Assembly: GCF_029255285.1 (NCBI RefSeq)
Contig: NZ_JAPUVI010000104.1
Span: 1-64,000, forward strand
From: Accumulibacter sp.
GTDB lineage: Bacteria > Pseudomonadota > Gammaproteobacteria > Burkholderiales > Rhodocyclaceae
Length of the DNA stretch: 64,000 bases
Direction of reading: 5' to 3'
The notes below the pieces were generated by a model. It was given only the letters and a program-made list of their open reading frames with translations, searched no databases and had not been told where the DNA came from. The position numbers and the translations under genes are program-made. Below, one piece after another: positions 37,455 through 48,209 of this stretch; the first letter of the stretch is position 1; every line of letters begins with the position of its first letter.

Positions 37455-37781
37455 TTACTCCGCAACAATATGGTCAGTGATCTTGTTGCCGCGGTGGTGA
37501 TCCTGGATCTTCTGCTTGTACTTCTGGACCTGGCGTTCGAGCTTGTCTACCAGGCCATCCACAGCGGCGTAGAGATCCTCGTCGACCGATTCCACGTAGA
37601 CGTCCTTACCTGCCAGGTGCACCGTCACTTCGGCCTTCTGCTTGAGCTTGTCTACCGACAGGATCACATTCACGTCAATGACGTTGTCAAAATGGCGAGT
37701 GATCCGCTCGAGCTTGCCGGTGACATAGTCGTGTAGCGCCGGCGTGATCTCGAGGTGGTGTCCACAGACTTGCAGGTTCAT
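37455..37781 (-). CDS. hpf: Ribosome hibernation-promoting factor (short form)
   Basis: 108 aa, [20 protein letters not shown], with [21 protein letters not shown] and a basic end [13 protein letters not shown] short HPF/YfiA that binds the 30S subunit and drives ribosome pairing in stationary phase. Start ATG at 37781, 16 bases after the rpoN stop. Confidence 0.94.
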   Translation of the reverse strand: MNLQVCGHHLEITPALHDYVTGKLERITRHFDNVIDVNVILSVDKLKQKAEVTVHLAGKDVYVESVDEDLYAAVDGLVDKLERQVQKYKQKIQDHHRGNKITDHIVAE

Positions 37782-37797
37782 GGTGTGGCTCCTTCTT

Positions 37798-39225
37798 CTA
37801 AAGGGACTTGCGTAAGTTGACCGGCGGGATGTTGAGCGCTTCACGGTATTTTGCAATTGTTCGCCGTGCGACGACAATGCCCTGCTGGCCAAGAACCTCG
37901 GATATCTGGCTATCCGAAAGCGGCCGCTTCGGCTCTTCGGCACTGATCATCTGCTTGATCAAGGCACGAATGGCCGTTGCTGAACATGCCCCACCAGCTT
38001 CCGTGCTGACGTGGCTGCCAAAGAAATACTTGAGTTCATAAATCCCGCGTGGTGTCGCCATGTATTTCTGCGTCGTTACCCGCGATATGGTTGACTCGTG
38101 CAGGCCCAACGTTTCAGCGATTTCCCGCAGCACCAGTGGCCGCATCGCCACCTCGCCGTGGTCGAGGAACTGGCGCTGACGTTCGACGATAGCCTGCGCC
38201 ACCCGCTGGATCGTGTCAAACCGTTGTTGCACGTTCCGTATCAGCCAGCGAGCTTCCTGCAGTTGGCTCGCCAGTCCTGATCCTCGCTGGCGGGACAAGA
38301 TCTGGGCGTACAGACTGTTGATCCGGATACGCGGGAATGCGTCAGAGTTGACGCTGACCGCCCACTGGCCGCGAACTTTGCGCACGACGACGTCGGGCGT
38401 CACATAGCGCGTTTCGGACGACGCGTACTGGGCCCCCGGCCGCGGATTCAAGCTGCAGATCAGCAAGTGCGCCGCGCGCAGGTCGTCATCGCTGCACCCG
38501 GTCTGTTTCTTGAGTCGGGAGAAGTCGTGGTGGGCGAGAAGTTCGAGATGATGGCGAACGATTTCCAGCGCCAGGGTGCTGATGGGGTCAGCCGGCAAAG
38601 CCTCCAATTGGAGTTCCAGGCACTCCACCGGACTGCGGGCACCGACCCCGGTTGGCTCCAGATGCTGCAGGTGATTGAGCGCGATCTGGAGTTCTTCCGG
38701 CTCGATATCGAACTCCGCCGGTAGGCTGTCGGCGACTTCTTCGAGCGACTGGGTAAGATAGCCGTCGTCGTCGAGGGCCTCGATCAGGCAGCGCACCAGA
38801 ACGCTATCACGACCGGAGAGGGTCATAAGCCCAAGTTGTGCCAACAGATGCTCGCGCAGTGTGACGGTGGCCGCTTGAATGTCCTGGTAATCACCGTCAT
38901 CATCGTCATCGAACGATCCCGAAGAACCCGGCGCGGCAGCGTAATTCCCCTCCTCACCCAGCCAGCTGTCTTCGGCGCCCAGTGTCGGGTCGACGCCTTC
39001 GTCGGCCTGGCCGGAGTCGGTCGAGTCGGACAGGCCAGGTTCACGCATCTGCGCTTCCGGTGGCGAGTAGTCCTCGTCGCGTTCGAGCAGGGGATTTTCC
39101 GAGAGAAAGGTTTCCAACTCGTGCTCAAGTTCGAGCGTCGACAACTGCAGCAGTCGGATCGACTGCTGCAGTTGCGGCGTCAACGCAAGATGCTGGGTGA
39201 GCTTGAGCTGGAGGGATGGTTTCAT
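37798..39225 (-). CDS. rpoN: RNA polymerase sigma-54 factor
   Basis: 475 aa. N-terminal activator-interacting region ([29 protein letters not shown], Gln/Leu-rich), an acidic variable region (about 50-120), core-binding domain, and the C-terminal DNA-binding part with the RpoN box [13 protein letters not shown]. It directs transcription from -24/-12 promoters with enhancer-binding proteins. Start at ATG 39225; a GTG 21 bases upstream is less likely. Between lptB and hpf. Confidence 0.96.
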   Translation of the reverse strand: MKPSLQLKLTQHLALTPQLQQSIRLLQLSTLELEHELETFLSENPLLERDEDYSPPEAQMREPGLSDSTDSGQADEGVDPTLGAEDSWLGEEGNYAAAPGSSGSFDDDDDGDYQDIQAATVTLREHLLAQLGLMTLSGRDSVLVRCLIEALDDDGYLTQSLEEVADSLPAEFDIEPEELQIALNHLQHLEPTGVGARSPVECLELQLEALPADPISTLALEIVRHHLELLAHHDFSRLKKQTGCSDDDLRAAHLLICSLNPRPGAQYASSETRYVTPDVVVRKVRGQWAVSVNSDAFPRIRINSLYAQILSRQRGSGLASQLQEARWLIRNVQQRFDTIQRVAQAIVERQRQFLDHGEVAMRPLVLREIAETLGLHESTISRVTTQKYMATPRGIYELKYFFGSHVSTEAGGACSATAIRALIKQMISAEEPKRPLSDSQISEVLGQQGIVVARRTIAKYREALNIPPVNLRKSL

Positions 39226-39306
39226 TGACCGAACCGGGTAGGCCACAGCATCGCCACGGGAAGCTGCCCGCGTGGTTCTCGAGCGGTAACTGCTGGGCCG
39301 TTGGCT

Positions 39307-40041
<735 letters not shown>

Positions 40042-40044
40042 TAT

Positions 40045-40494
40045 TCAATCGTCTTTCTGGTTGCTGCGCAGAACGCGCCGAATGGTTTCGCCGGAGAATC
40101 CTCTACCCGCTAGAAAGCGCGTCTGTCGCGCCAACTCGGTCAAGTCGTCGGCGTCAGCCGGTCGGTTGGCAAACTTGCGTTGCCACGCCCGGCGTGCCCT
40201 GGGCAGTTCGTCTTCTCCGGCGGCCAGAGCCGCGTTGACGACATCGCCGTCAACCCCCTTGGCCCGCAGTTCCTGCGTCAGACGTGCGTCGCCCAGGCGT
40301 GCGCCACGCGAGCTGACCCGGGCCGCCGCGTAACGTTCGTCCGAAAGCCAGGAGCCCGCTGTCAGATCGTCGAGCAGAGCTTCGAGTTGCTGGGCCGACT
40401 CGGCATGCGGCGCCAATTTTTGCGACAGTTCCTGGCGTGAATGTTCGCGGCGCGCGAGGATACGCAAAGCCCGTTCGCGCAAGTTGTCGCGCAC
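40045..40494 (-). CDS. recX: Regulatory protein RecX
   Basis: 149 aa. Family features: RALRILARREHSRQELSQKL, LDDLTAGSWLSDERYAAARV, and three-helix repeats with RFLAGRGFSGETIRRVL at the end. It binds RecA filaments and limits their growth. Ten bases after recA and 3 bases before lptB, which suggests it is read through from the recA promoter together with lptB. Confidence 0.93.
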   Translation of the reverse strand: MRDNLRERALRILARREHSRQELSQKLAPHAESAQQLEALLDDLTAGSWLSDERYAAARVSSRGARLGDARLTQELRAKGVDGDVVNAALAAGEDELPRARRAWQRKFANRPADADDLTELARQTRFLAGRGFSGETIRRVLRSNQKDD

Positions 40495-40504
40495 CGCGCG
40501 GATC

Positions 40505-41521
40505 CTAGGCGGCGGTCACCGCCGAAGAAGACGGTACGTTGACCGCCATCCGGATCTTGGCTTCGATCTCCTGGGCGATTTGCGGTTTGCTCCTCAGATA
40601 CTCGCGCGCGTTGTCTTTGCCCTGGCCGATCTTTTCACCGTTGTAGGCGTACCAAGAACCCGACTTGTCGATCAGCTTGTGTTGTACGCCGAGTTCGACG
40701 ATTTCCCCCTCCCGCGACGTTCCTTCACCGTAGAGGATGTCGAAAATCGCTTCGCGAAACGGTGGCGCGACTTTGTTCTTGACGACTTTGACGCGCGTTT
40801 CGTTGCCGATCACCTCGTCGCCCTTCTTGATGCTGCCGATCCTTCGGATGTCAAGGCGCACCGAGGCATAGAACTTGAGAGCGTTGCCGCCGGTGGTGGT
40901 TTCCGGGCTGCCGAACATGACGCCGATTTTCATCCGGATCTGGTTGATGAAAATCACCAGTGTATTAGTACGGTTGATATTGGCCGTCAGTTTGCGCAAC
41001 GCTTGGCTCATGAGGCGGGCTTGCAGGCCAGGTAGGGAATCGCCCATCTCGCCTTCGATCTCGGCCTTTGGGACGAGGGCGGCTACCGAATCGATCACTA
41101 CCACATCGACGCTGGCCGAGCGAACCAGCATGTCCGCGATTTCCAACGCCTGCTCGCCGGTGTCGGGCTGCGAGATCAGGAGTTCGTCAAGATCCACGCC
41201 GAGCTTCTGCGCATAGGCCGGGTCGAGAGCGTGTTCGGCGTCAATAAAGGCGGCCGTTCCGCCGAGTTTCTGCATCTCGGCGATGACCTGCAGCGTGAGG
41301 GTGGTCTTGCCCGAAGATTCCGGACCATAAATTTCGACCACTCGGCCGCGCGGGAGGCCTCCGATGCCGAGCGCGATGTCGAGGCCAAGCGAGCCGGTTG
41401 ACACCACGGGGATGTCGGTCACTACGCTGCCTTCGCCCATCTTCATGATCGATCCCTTGCCAAACTGCTTTTCGATCTGGGCCAACGCTACAGCCAGAGC
41501 CTTCGCCTTGTTGTCGTCCAT
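40505..41521 (-). CDS. recA: Recombinase RecA
   Basis: 338 aa. ATP-binding [15 protein letters not shown], Walker [11 protein letters not shown], and [36 protein letters not shown]. Strand exchange and SOS activator. Start [13 protein letters not shown], standard for the family. A LexA-type box covers the -10 region upstream. recX follows, then lptB. Confidence 0.97.
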   Translation of the reverse strand: MDDNKAKALAVALAQIEKQFGKGSIMKMGEGSVVTDIPVVSTGSLGLDIALGIGGLPRGRVVEIYGPESSGKTTLTLQVIAEMQKLGGTAAFIDAEHALDPAYAQKLGVDLDELLISQPDTGEQALEIADMLVRSASVDVVVIDSVAALVPKAEIEGEMGDSLPGLQARLMSQALRKLTANINRTNTLVIFINQIRMKIGVMFGSPETTTGGNALKFYASVRLDIRRIGSIKKGDEVIGNETRVKVVKNKVAPPFREAIFDILYGEGTSREGEIVELGVQHKLIDKSGSWYAYNGEKIGQGKDNAREYLRSKPQIAQEIEAKIRMAVNVPSSSAVTAA

Positions 41522-41599
41522 TGCCAATCCTTGTTCTTGGGTGAGGGAATTATCCCATGTTCGGTGGTGCTCGTCGTGAAGCGATCCGCAGGGTATAAA

Positions 41600-41615
41600 C
41601 TGCAATTATATACAG
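41600..41615 (-). promoter_or_regulatory. LexA (SOS) box overlapping the recA -10 element
   Basis: CTG-N10-CAG, with the minus strand reading CTGTATATAATTGCAG; a perfect TATAAT lies inside it. This is one mismatch from the CTGT-N8-ACAG consensus, 79 bases before the recA start. LexA binding would block RNA polymerase. Confidence 0.75.
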
Positions 41616-41673
41616 CCATCGGAAAATAGCCAGCGCCGGGCGAGCGCTATCGACCGTCCGCTCTTCCCACTTT

Positions 41674-43644
41674 TCAGGAGCGGCCTGCCAGGCGATTCTC
41701 CTGGAGATCGATCAGAAAGAGCAATTCACGTACCGCGCTCAGAGTGAAGCCACGGCGTTCTCCGCCACGGTTGTCACGCAGAAGTTTATTCAGGTAGTCG
41801 AGGCATTCGGTCGAATCCCAAGTGCGCGATATTTCCCGCGCGATATGCGGTAGCTGCCTAATCGCAGGCAAGCGCGCCAGGATCTCGTCGACCGGCGCGG
41901 CATGGCCAGCGCCGAGCGATAAGACCGGCCCGGCAGCTTCGCTGGCGCTCTCCCAGTCTGCTGGCGCCACGTTGAAATGAAGCTTGAGCTTCATTCCGGC
42001 GAGGTCGAAGGCTTCACGCTGCCCGCTCTGCCGGTAGGCCTCGAGCAGTTTCAGCCACGGAGTCACGGCGGCGAACGGCTTGTGATCGACAAACTCCTTG
42101 AGTGCCTGCGCGGCCCCTGTAACGCGGCCAAATGACACCATGATCTCCGCCAGTTCAAGCACCGCGGTGACGTCGTCATCGTCGCCGCTGGCGGGGGGTC
42201 TGGCCGGGCTGGCGCTGGCGGGGGCTTGACTGGGTGGGGCGGCGACGCTTTCAGCGGCGAGCAGCGAAGCGTCGCCACGATTGAGTTTGTGTAGTTGCCA
42301 ACCGGCGTCAGATTTCGCCGGACGCGAGCCCGCGGCGAGCAGCGGCGAAGCCGGGCCGGTTCCCGCGGCGTCGGTCGCCCGTTGGCTGGCGCGGCGCCGC
42401 AACCACCAGGCCAACCCGGCAGTCAGGCCGAGCAGTGCGGCGATGCCGAACCACCAGTCGTTCGTCTCGCTTGCCGGCGTCACCGGGCGCGCCTCGCCTG
42501 GCGACGAGGCCGAGGGTTTGGAGGCTGGTGAGACGGCTGGTGCGGCAGTGGCTGGTGCCGAAGCTGCCGGCCGCGCTTGCTCCGCCGCCTTCTTTTCCAG
42601 TTCGCTGATCGCCGCTTCCAGGCGGCGGACTTTTTCCGCCAGCGCCAATTGCTGCTCCGCCTGCTCGCGCAAGGCAGACAGAAGCTCGTATTCGAGACGT
42701 AGTCGCGCGCGTTGCTCGTCCGTTGCCTTGCCAATCCGCGGCGTCGAGAGCCTGTTCGCCGGTCGCAGGAGCAACTCGCCGTCGTCTGCCCGGGCGCTCG
42801 CGTCCTCACCCGGCGAAGTTTCGCTGGTTCCGCTAGAGATGATCAGGCGGTCCGTTCGGCCGCCTTCGGGAGTCGCTTTGCGGGGAGGTGGCCGTTTTTC
42901 GCTTTGCGTCGGCGCCTGAGAATTCCGTTCCGCAGCTGCGCTGACCACGGTCCGCGGACCCAGGCGGCCGGCCGGAAGGTTTAGAACAGTACCCGGCGCC
43001 AATCGTTTCGTGCCGCGCGCGCCGAGATCGGTTTCCGGATTGATCGCCTGCAATTCCCTGATAAAGCGAGCTTGCGCGCGCGGTTTTTGGGGAAAGGCGG
43101 CGCGCGCGATGTCGCGTGCCGACTGGCTCCTGCCGACCCGCCACTGGCGCGAGGAAGGCTTCTTGGACCCAAGTTCGGGCGGCGCCGAACGCGGCTCGGA
43201 AATTGGGCGGACGACCGGCAACTGTACGGCCGGCGGTGTGGACCGGGTTCTGGTAGGATCGATCAGCAACACATAGTTGCGGGCCACCTCCACTCCGCAA
43301 CCCATTCGCAGGTTGACCTGCAGTAGCGGTTCATTGATGGTCTGCCCGGAAACGACTTGTAGCAACAAGCGGCCGCCACGCTCCAGCACGCGCACGCGAC
43401 CGCTGGTGAGCGCCGGTATGTCGGGTTCGCTGCCCTCGCCGAGGCGAAAACATTCGGCGATTTGCCCTTTGTCGGCATCGCCGCCGAGCAGTGGCACTTC
43501 GGCTTCGAAGCGCTTGCCGAGCGGCGAGAGCACGGTCATCCGGCCGAGGGTCAGCGCTTCGGTGTCGGCCGGGGAAAAAAGTGCGATCGGCAAGAGCAGG
43601 ACCGCCAGCCGAAAGGGCGCGGGCTTAACGATTCTTGAGCACAT
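41674..43644 (-). CDS. FimV-like pilus assembly/peptidoglycan-associated protein
   Basis: 656 aa. Signal peptide (FRLAVLLLPIALFSPADTEA), then the FimV N-terminal domain (LGRMTVLSPLGKRFEAEVPL, RVLERGGRLLLQVVSGQ), a LysM-like stretch about 165-235, a proline/alanine-rich region with a coiled coil (LRLEYELLSALREQAEQQLA), one membrane helix (WWFGIAALLGLTAGLAWWL near 400) and a cytoplasmic C-part with a helical TPR-like repeat (VTGAAQALKEFVDHKP). FimV organises poles and type IV pili in related bacteria. Shorter than the Pseudomonas protein (about 900). Confidence 0.8.
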   Translation of the reverse strand: MCSRIVKPAPFRLAVLLLPIALFSPADTEALTLGRMTVLSPLGKRFEAEVPLLGGDADKGQIAECFRLGEGSEPDIPALTSGRVRVLERGGRLLLQVVSGQTINEPLLQVNLRMGCGVEVARNYVLLIDPTRTRSTPPAVQLPVVRPISEPRSAPPELGSKKPSSRQWRVGRSQSARDIARAAFPQKPRAQARFIRELQAINPETDLGARGTKRLAPGTVLNLPAGRLGPRTVVSAAAERNSQAPTQSEKRPPPRKATPEGGRTDRLIISSGTSETSPGEDASARADDGELLLRPANRLSTPRIGKATDEQRARLRLEYELLSALREQAEQQLALAEKVRRLEAAISELEKKAAEQARPAASAPATAAPAVSPASKPSASSPGEARPVTPASETNDWWFGIAALLGLTAGLAWWLRRRASQRATDAAGTGPASPLLAAGSRPAKSDAGWQLHKLNRGDASLLAAESVAAPPSQAPASASPARPPASGDDDDVTAVLELAEIMVSFGRVTGAAQALKEFVDHKPFAAVTPWLKLLEAYRQSGQREAFDLAGMKLKLHFNVAPADWESASEAAGPVLSLGAGHAAPVDEILARLPAIRQLPHIAREISRTWDSTECLDYLNKLLRDNRGGERRGFTLSAVRELLFLIDLQENRLAGRS

Positions 43645-43764
43645 CGGCAGGCAGGCAAGACGCGTTGTGGTCGTTCATTGTATTCCAAGGCGAAGACGTT
43701 TGGCCCAATCACCGGCGACGAGATTCGACGGCAATGCTCTTCTCATGTCGGCCTGGACTGGTGC

Positions 43765-44274
43765 CTAACCGAGGCGGTAGTTGCCGCGCCTCAGGAGGCC
43801 CAGCAATGCGTGGCGAACGGACTGCGCTCGCACGGCTTCGCGGTTGCCTGGGAAGCGACGCGTCTCAGCGCTCATTCGCTCGTCGGGTCCAGCCCAGGCA
43901 AAGCAGACCGTACCGACGGGCCGCCCCGGCGACCCGCCCGCCGGACCGGCGACGCCGGTGATAGCCAGCGCCCAGTCGGCATGACTGTGGCGCAGCGCGC
44001 CTAACGCCATGGCGACGGCAGTCGATTCGCTGACCGCGCCGTGGGCGGCCAGCAAGTCGGCGTCAACGTCGAGCAGTTCGATCTTGGCTTCGTTCGAGTA
44101 GGTCACGAAACCTCGCTCGAACCAGCCCGAGCTGCCGGGGATTGCCGTCAGGCAATGCGCCACCCAGCCGCCAGTGCACGATTCCGCAGTCGCCAAGCAC
44201 TGGCCGCTGGCGAGCAAGAGTTTGCCAACGTCAGCGGCAAGAACTTCGAGCGAGCGCTGATCACAGTCGCTCAT
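43765..44274 (-). CDS. pncC: Nicotinamide-nucleotide amidase (CinA C-terminal type)
   Basis: 169 aa. CinA C-terminal domain: LATAESCTGGWVAHCLTAIPGSS, FVTYSNEAKIELLDV, GALRHSHADWALAITGVAGP. Hydrolyses NMN to NaMN and ammonia in NAD recycling. Its ATG overlaps the pgpA stop (ATGA), so the two are translationally coupled. Confidence 0.93.
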   Translation of the reverse strand: MSDCDQRSLEVLAADVGKLLLASGQCLATAESCTGGWVAHCLTAIPGSSGWFERGFVTYSNEAKIELLDVDADLLAAHGAVSESTAVAMALGALRHSHADWALAITGVAGPAGGSPGRPVGTVCFAWAGPDERMSAETRRFPGNREAVRAQSVRHALLGLLRRGNYRLG

Positions 44275-44756
44275 TCCAGGACGAAGCGCAGGATAGCCAG
44301 CGCCAGAAGCGTATAGGCCGCGGCGACGAGATCGTCACACATGACGCCAAAGCCGTTCTTCACCTGCTGGTCGAAATAGCGCGCCGGTTGCGGCTTGGTG
44401 ATGTCGAAAAGGCGAAACAGGACGAGTGCGGTGCTCTGCCACATCCAGTGCATCGGGCAGAACAGTAGTACCAGCCAGAAGGGAACGATCTCATCCCAGA
44501 CGATGCTGCCGTGATCGGTGACACCGAGGTCGACGCCCGTCCTATGGACCACGATGATGCCACCGAAGAAGCAGACGAAAAGAAAGCCGAGCAACTCGAA
44601 TTCGCTCATCCAGTGCCGCAGAAGCGGAAACGATGCCCACGCAAAAAGTGTTCCGACGGTTCCAGGCGCCCACGGCGATAGCCCGCTGCCAAAGCCACAC
44701 GCGAGCAGGTGTGCCGGGTGCGCCAGCAGAAAGTGGATGGAAGGGGGCTTAGGCAA
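44271..44756 (-). CDS. pgpA: Phosphatidylglycerophosphatase A
   Basis: 161 aa inner-membrane enzyme, PGP to PG. Family motifs: GFGSGLSPWAPGTVGTLFAW, and DEIVPFWLVLLF, with hydrophobic segments between. The start is a TTG (MPKPPSIHFLLAHPAHLLA) overlapping the end of thiL by eight bases, and no ATG is available before the conserved region. Between thiL and pncC. Confidence 0.93.
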   Translation of the reverse strand: MPKPPSIHFLLAHPAHLLACGFGSGLSPWAPGTVGTLFAWASFPLLRHWMSEFELLGFLFVCFFGGIIVVHRTGVDLGVTDHGSIVWDEIVPFWLVLLFCPMHWMWQSTALVLFRLFDITKPQPARYFDQQVKNGFGVMCDDLVAAAYTLLALAILRFVLE

Positions 44757-45705
44757 AGTGATCGAAACCTTTCTCGTTGATCGTTAGAGGCTCTCCGTTC
44801 TCGTCGAACAGCGTCAGTCGGGTTTCGGAACCGACCAGGCGACCGCATCGCCAAAGCGGCAGCTTGAGTTGCGCGGCGAGTTCGATGATCTTCTCCCGCC
44901 GGTCCGGCGGGGCAGAAAAAAGCAGTTCATAGTCGTCACCGCCCGCGAGCTGGCAGCGGCGGGCAAGCACGGGGTCGGCTCCCCCGGGTAGCGGCGGCAA
45001 CTGCGCGACAAACACCTCGGCGGCGAGCGCCGATCTCTCCACGATGTGACCGAGGTCGGCAAGCAGTCCGTCCGAGACGTCGATGGCGGCGTTTGCCAGG
45101 CCCTGCCGACGGAGTTCGAGTCCCAGTTCGACGCGCGGTAGCGGTCGATGCAGAGCTTCTGCACAGCGTTCGGCGATCGCTTTGGGCAGCCGCGTTCGCC
45201 CCTGCCGCTCGGCCAGAGCCAGCGCCGCCAGACCAGGCAGGCCGGAGATCCAGAGATCGTCGCCGGAAACGGCGCGGTCGCGACGCAAGGCGGCTCCAGG
45301 CGGCACCTCTCCGATCGCTGTTAGGCAAAGATTGAGAGGCCCGCGGGTCGTGTCGCCACCGACGAGATCGACCTGGTAGCGTGTGGCGCAGTCGAAAAGC
45401 CCTCGCGCAAAAGCGGCAATCCATGCCTCTTGTGCTTCCGGCAGGCTGCCGGCCAGCAGGATCCAGCGTGGCTGCGCTCCCATCGCCGCCAGGTCGGAGA
45501 GATTGACGGCCAGCGATTTCCAGCCGAGCTGGGCGGGGTCGCTGCCGGGCAGGAAGTGCGTACCCTCGACCAGCATGTCGGTGGTGATTGCCAGCTGCAT
45601 TCCTGGTGTCGGTTGCAGCAAGGCGCAGTCGTCTCCCGGGCCGAGCACTGCCTGGTGAGTTGGCCGGGTGAAGTAGCGTCTGATCAGCTCAAACTCGCCA
45701 GGCAC
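44749..45705 (-). CDS. thiL: Thiamine-monophosphate kinase
   Basis: 318 aa. ATP-grasp-like PurM fold: EFELIRRYF, GPGDDCALL, ITTDMLVEGTHF, NLSDLAAMGAQP, VGGDTTRGP, and IGEVPPG. Phosphorylates ThMP to ThDP, the last step of thiamine synthesis; thiC with its TPP riboswitch is 14 kb away. Start GTG at 45705: GGAGG is 5 bases upstream of it but only 2 bases from the TTG at 45708. Confidence 0.94.
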   Translation of the reverse strand: MPGEFELIRRYFTRPTHQAVLGPGDDCALLQPTPGMQLAITTDMLVEGTHFLPGSDPAQLGWKSLAVNLSDLAAMGAQPRWILLAGSLPEAQEAWIAAFARGLFDCATRYQVDLVGGDTTRGPLNLCLTAIGEVPPGAALRRDRAVSGDDLWISGLPGLAALALAERQGRTRLPKAIAERCAEALHRPLPRVELGLELRRQGLANAAIDVSDGLLADLGHIVERSALAAEVFVAQLPPLPGGADPVLARRCQLAGGDDYELLFSAPPDRREKIIELAAQLKLPLWRCGRLVGSETRLTLFDENGEPLTINEKGFDHFA

Positions 45706-45741
45706 CAATGCCTCCCCGCATGGAAATCTTCGCCGCGCTAC

Positions 45742-46236
45742 TCAGCGCGCGCGGTGACGTACGGTTCGCTTGGCCTCGAATTCGGCCGGACGCAGGCGCG
45801 CCGCCAGCTTGTCGAGCACCCCGTTGACGTATTTGTGGCCGTCGGTCCCACCGAAGCCCTTGGCCAGTTCGATCGATTCGTTGATGATCACGCGGTAGGG
45901 TGTTTGAGGGTAATTGGCGAGTTCGAACGCGCCGGCCAACAATACGCAAGCTTCGACCGGCGAAAGTTCGCCGAAGGGTCGGTCGAGACAGCCCTGCAAC
46001 TGTCCTTCGAGAACTTTGTGCTGCGCCAGAACACCGTGCAGGAGGTGCGCAAAGAACTCGCGGTCGGCTTTCTCGAAGTCCTCCGTGTCGCTTAGGTGCG
46101 CTTCGATGGACGCCTCGTCGTTGGCACTCAAGTGCCACTGGTAGAGCCCTTGCAAAGCGAACTCGCGAGCTCGCCGGCGGGGTGTGCGGCTGGCGGCTGG
46201 CTTGCCTCCCGAACTTGTCGAAAACGGACCGGCCAT
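45742..46236 (-). CDS. nusB: Transcription antitermination factor NusB
   Basis: 164 aa. RREFALQGLYQWHLS-type N-terminus (RRRAREFALQGLYQWHL), REFFAHLLHGVLAQ, FGELSPVEACVLLAGAFEL, and YRVIINESIELAKGFGGTDGHKYVNGVLDKL. It binds boxA RNA with S10 in rRNA antitermination. ATG 46236 overlaps the ribH stop by one base (TGATG), with GGGAGGG before it. Confidence 0.95.
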   Translation of the reverse strand: MAGPFSTSSGGKPAASRTPRRRAREFALQGLYQWHLSANDEASIEAHLSDTEDFEKADREFFAHLLHGVLAQHKVLEGQLQGCLDRPFGELSPVEACVLLAGAFELANYPQTPYRVIINESIELAKGFGGTDGHKYVNGVLDKLAARLRPAEFEAKRTVRHRAR

Positions 46237-46751
46237 CACGCTCCCTCCCTAATGAAGCGCAGCAGATTGGCCATCTCGACAGCGACTTGGGCGCAATCAG
46301 CGCCTTTCGAATGCATCCGGACGAGTGCCTGGTCATCGTCTTCGCAAGTCAGGATGCCGTTGGCGATGGGCACGCCGCTGCTCAACTGCACTTCCATCAG
46401 CGCCCGGCAGGAGTCATTGGCAACGATTTCGAAATGGTACGTCTCGCCGCGGATCACGGCGCCGAGCGCGATCAAGGCGTCGAATCGCTTGCTAGCCGCC
46501 ATCGCCTGCAGCGTCAACGGTATCTCCAGGGCGCCCGGGACGCTGGCCAGCGTGACGTCGTGCTCGGCAACTTTCAGGCGCCCGAGTTCCGTCGTGCAGG
46601 CGCTGAGGAGGCCCTCGACGATATCCTGATTGAAGCGGCTCATGACGATGCCGATTCTCAGCCGCTCGCCGGCGAGCGACCGTTCGTACTCGCGGATATT
46701 CTCCGAGCGCGTCGCTGACGGGGAGTTTTTTGGAGGTTTGGGAATGGCCAT
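46236..46751 (-). CDS. ribH: 6,7-dimethyl-8-ribityllumazine synthase
   Basis: 171 aa. [50 protein letters not shown], and [10 protein letters not shown] with the catalytic His in RGETYHFE. Makes lumazine from DHBP and the ribityl-uracil. About 20 residues of N-terminal extension with Pro/Ser are present. Adjacent to ribB with stop-start contact. Confidence 0.96.
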   Translation of the reverse strand: MAIPKPPKNSPSATRSENIREYERSLAGERLRIGIVMSRFNQDIVEGLLSACTTELGRLKVAEHDVTLASVPGALEIPLTLQAMAASKRFDALIALGAVIRGETYHFEIVANDSCRALMEVQLSSGVPIANGILTCEDDDQALVRMHSKGADCAQVAVEMANLLRFIREGA

Positions 46752-47905
46752 CAGAGTCTTTCAAGGTCGGCAGGTGTGGCGATGTGGCCGGTTACTTCGA
46801 GGTCGAAACCGGTCATGCTCGGCATTCGGCGCGGACTGGAGAGGAGTTTCATCTTGCCGACACCCAGGTCGCGCAATATCTGCGCACCGATGCCGTAGGT
46901 GCGGGGATCCCAGCGCGCCGCAGGGCGCTTTGCCGAGACGGGTTCGCGCAAGGTTGCAAGAATATCCTGGCCGCTTTCCGGACGGTGCAGGAGAACGATG
47001 ACGCCGGCCTCAACGCGTGCCAGTGCGGCCTGCGCCAGGTCGAGAGAAAAGGTATGCCTACCGCCCCCCGGATCGAGAAAATCGACCACAGAAAGCGGTT
47101 CATGTACGCGCACCAGTGTTTCCTTGTCGGGACGAATCTCGCCTTTGGTAAGGACCAGATGAACTTCGTTAGAAGTGCAGTCGGTATAGGCGTGGAGCGT
47201 GAACTGTCCATGGACGCTCTGCACGCTCTTCGACAGCGTGCGCTCGATCAGGGTCTCGTGCCGACTGCGATAGTGGATCAAATCGGTGATCGTGCCGATC
47301 TTGAGCGCATGCTCGCGCGCGAAGCCGACCAGATCCGCGAGGCGCGCCATGCTGCCATCTTCCTTGAGAATCTCGCAGATCACCGAGGCGGGTTCCAGTC
47401 CGGCCAGCAGAGCCAGGTCGCAACCGGCTTCGGTGTGACCGGCCCGCACCAGCACGCCACCGGGTCGCGCCATGATCGGGAACACGTGCCCTGGCTGGAC
47501 GATGTCCTCGGGTCTCGCGTTTCTTGCTACCGCGGCTCTGATGGTCAGCGCGCGGTCCTGAGCCGAGATGCCGGTAGTCACGCCCTCGGCGGCCTCGATG
47601 GAAACGGTGAACGCGGTACTGTAGGGGCTCTTGTTGTCACGTGCCATTTGCGTCAGACCCAACTGCCGACAGCGCGCCTCGGTCAGCGTCAGGCAGATCA
47701 GGCCGCGGCCAAAGCGGGCCATGAAGTTGATCGCCTCGGCCGTCACGTGCTCGGCAGCCAGAATCAGATCGCCCTCGTTCTCGCGATCCTCCTCGTCGAC
47801 CAGAACGACCATGCGCCCGGCACGCATTTCGACAATGACCTCTTCGATCGGCGAGATGTCGGCAGATGTGCTTTGCGGTGCCATTCTTTTGTCCATCCTC
47901 TGCAT
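46751..47905 (-). CDS. ribB: 3,4-dihydroxy-2-butanone-4-phosphate synthase with degenerate GTP cyclohydrolase II domain
   Basis: 384 aa. The N-terminal RibB domain is complete: [63 protein letters not shown]. The C-terminal RibA-like domain keeps the fold ([12 protein letters not shown]) but lacks the zinc-binding cysteine and catalytic region: where LVRVHSEC ... RCDCG is expected it reads [19 protein letters not shown]. So GTP cyclohydrolase II is probably made elsewhere, as in RibBX proteins. Three ATGs cluster at the start (47905, 47896, 47884); I list the longest. Confidence 0.88.
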   Translation of the reverse strand: MQRMDKRMAPQSTSADISPIEEVIVEMRAGRMVVLVDEEDRENEGDLILAAEHVTAEAINFMARFGRGLICLTLTEARCRQLGLTQMARDNKSPYSTAFTVSIEAAEGVTTGISAQDRALTIRAAVARNARPEDIVQPGHVFPIMARPGGVLVRAGHTEAGCDLALLAGLEPASVICEILKEDGSMARLADLVGFAREHALKIGTITDLIHYRSRHETLIERTLSKSVQSVHGQFTLHAYTDCTSNEVHLVLTKGEIRPDKETLVRVHEPLSVVDFLDPGGGRHTFSLDLAQAALARVEAGVIVLLHRPESGQDILATLREPVSAKRPAARWDPRTYGIGAQILRDLGVGKMKLLSSPRRMPSMTGFDLEVTGHIATPADLERL

Positions 47906-48209
47906 GATGATGACGCGCCATGCGGTTTATCTTCGACCGTCGAGCAGCCGTGTGGCGCCAAGTGGGCTCGTAACTCGCCGTTACACCAGAACCTGTTACC
48001 GGCACTGAAGCTCGCCGGCAGTGCCGTTTGATTCGCGGTGGAGTGGCCCGGATTCGTCCGAAGCTGCGATTCTCGCAGTTTCCGGGCTCAACCGCCATCC
48101 GGAACCTTGTTTGACGTGCTTCCGCTACTCCGTCGCGTGGCGGCCGACAGTTATGGGAAGCGGCGAGCCGGAGACTGGGTTGAGCGCGGGCTGACGTAGG
48201 AGGCCGGCA
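47906..48209. other. Divergent gap before ribB and the CDF gene; structured, no FMN riboswitch
   Basis: No coding potential seen. It holds nested inverted repeats: CGGCACTG/CAGTGCCG (48000-48007 with 48019-48026), and GCCCGGA/TCCGGGC (48046-48052 with 48081-48087) around CTGCGA/TCGCAG (48064-48078). The conserved FMN-riboswitch boxes are not present on the ribB strand. Confidence 0.5.

Noticed and set aside
46730-48031. Plus-strand open frame of 433 codons over ribB
   Set aside because: Antisense to ribB; composition is shadow-like.
47906-48209. FMN riboswitch before ribB
   Set aside because: The conserved GGGTGAAATTCCC-type and ACCGGCGGT-type blocks are not found on the minus strand.
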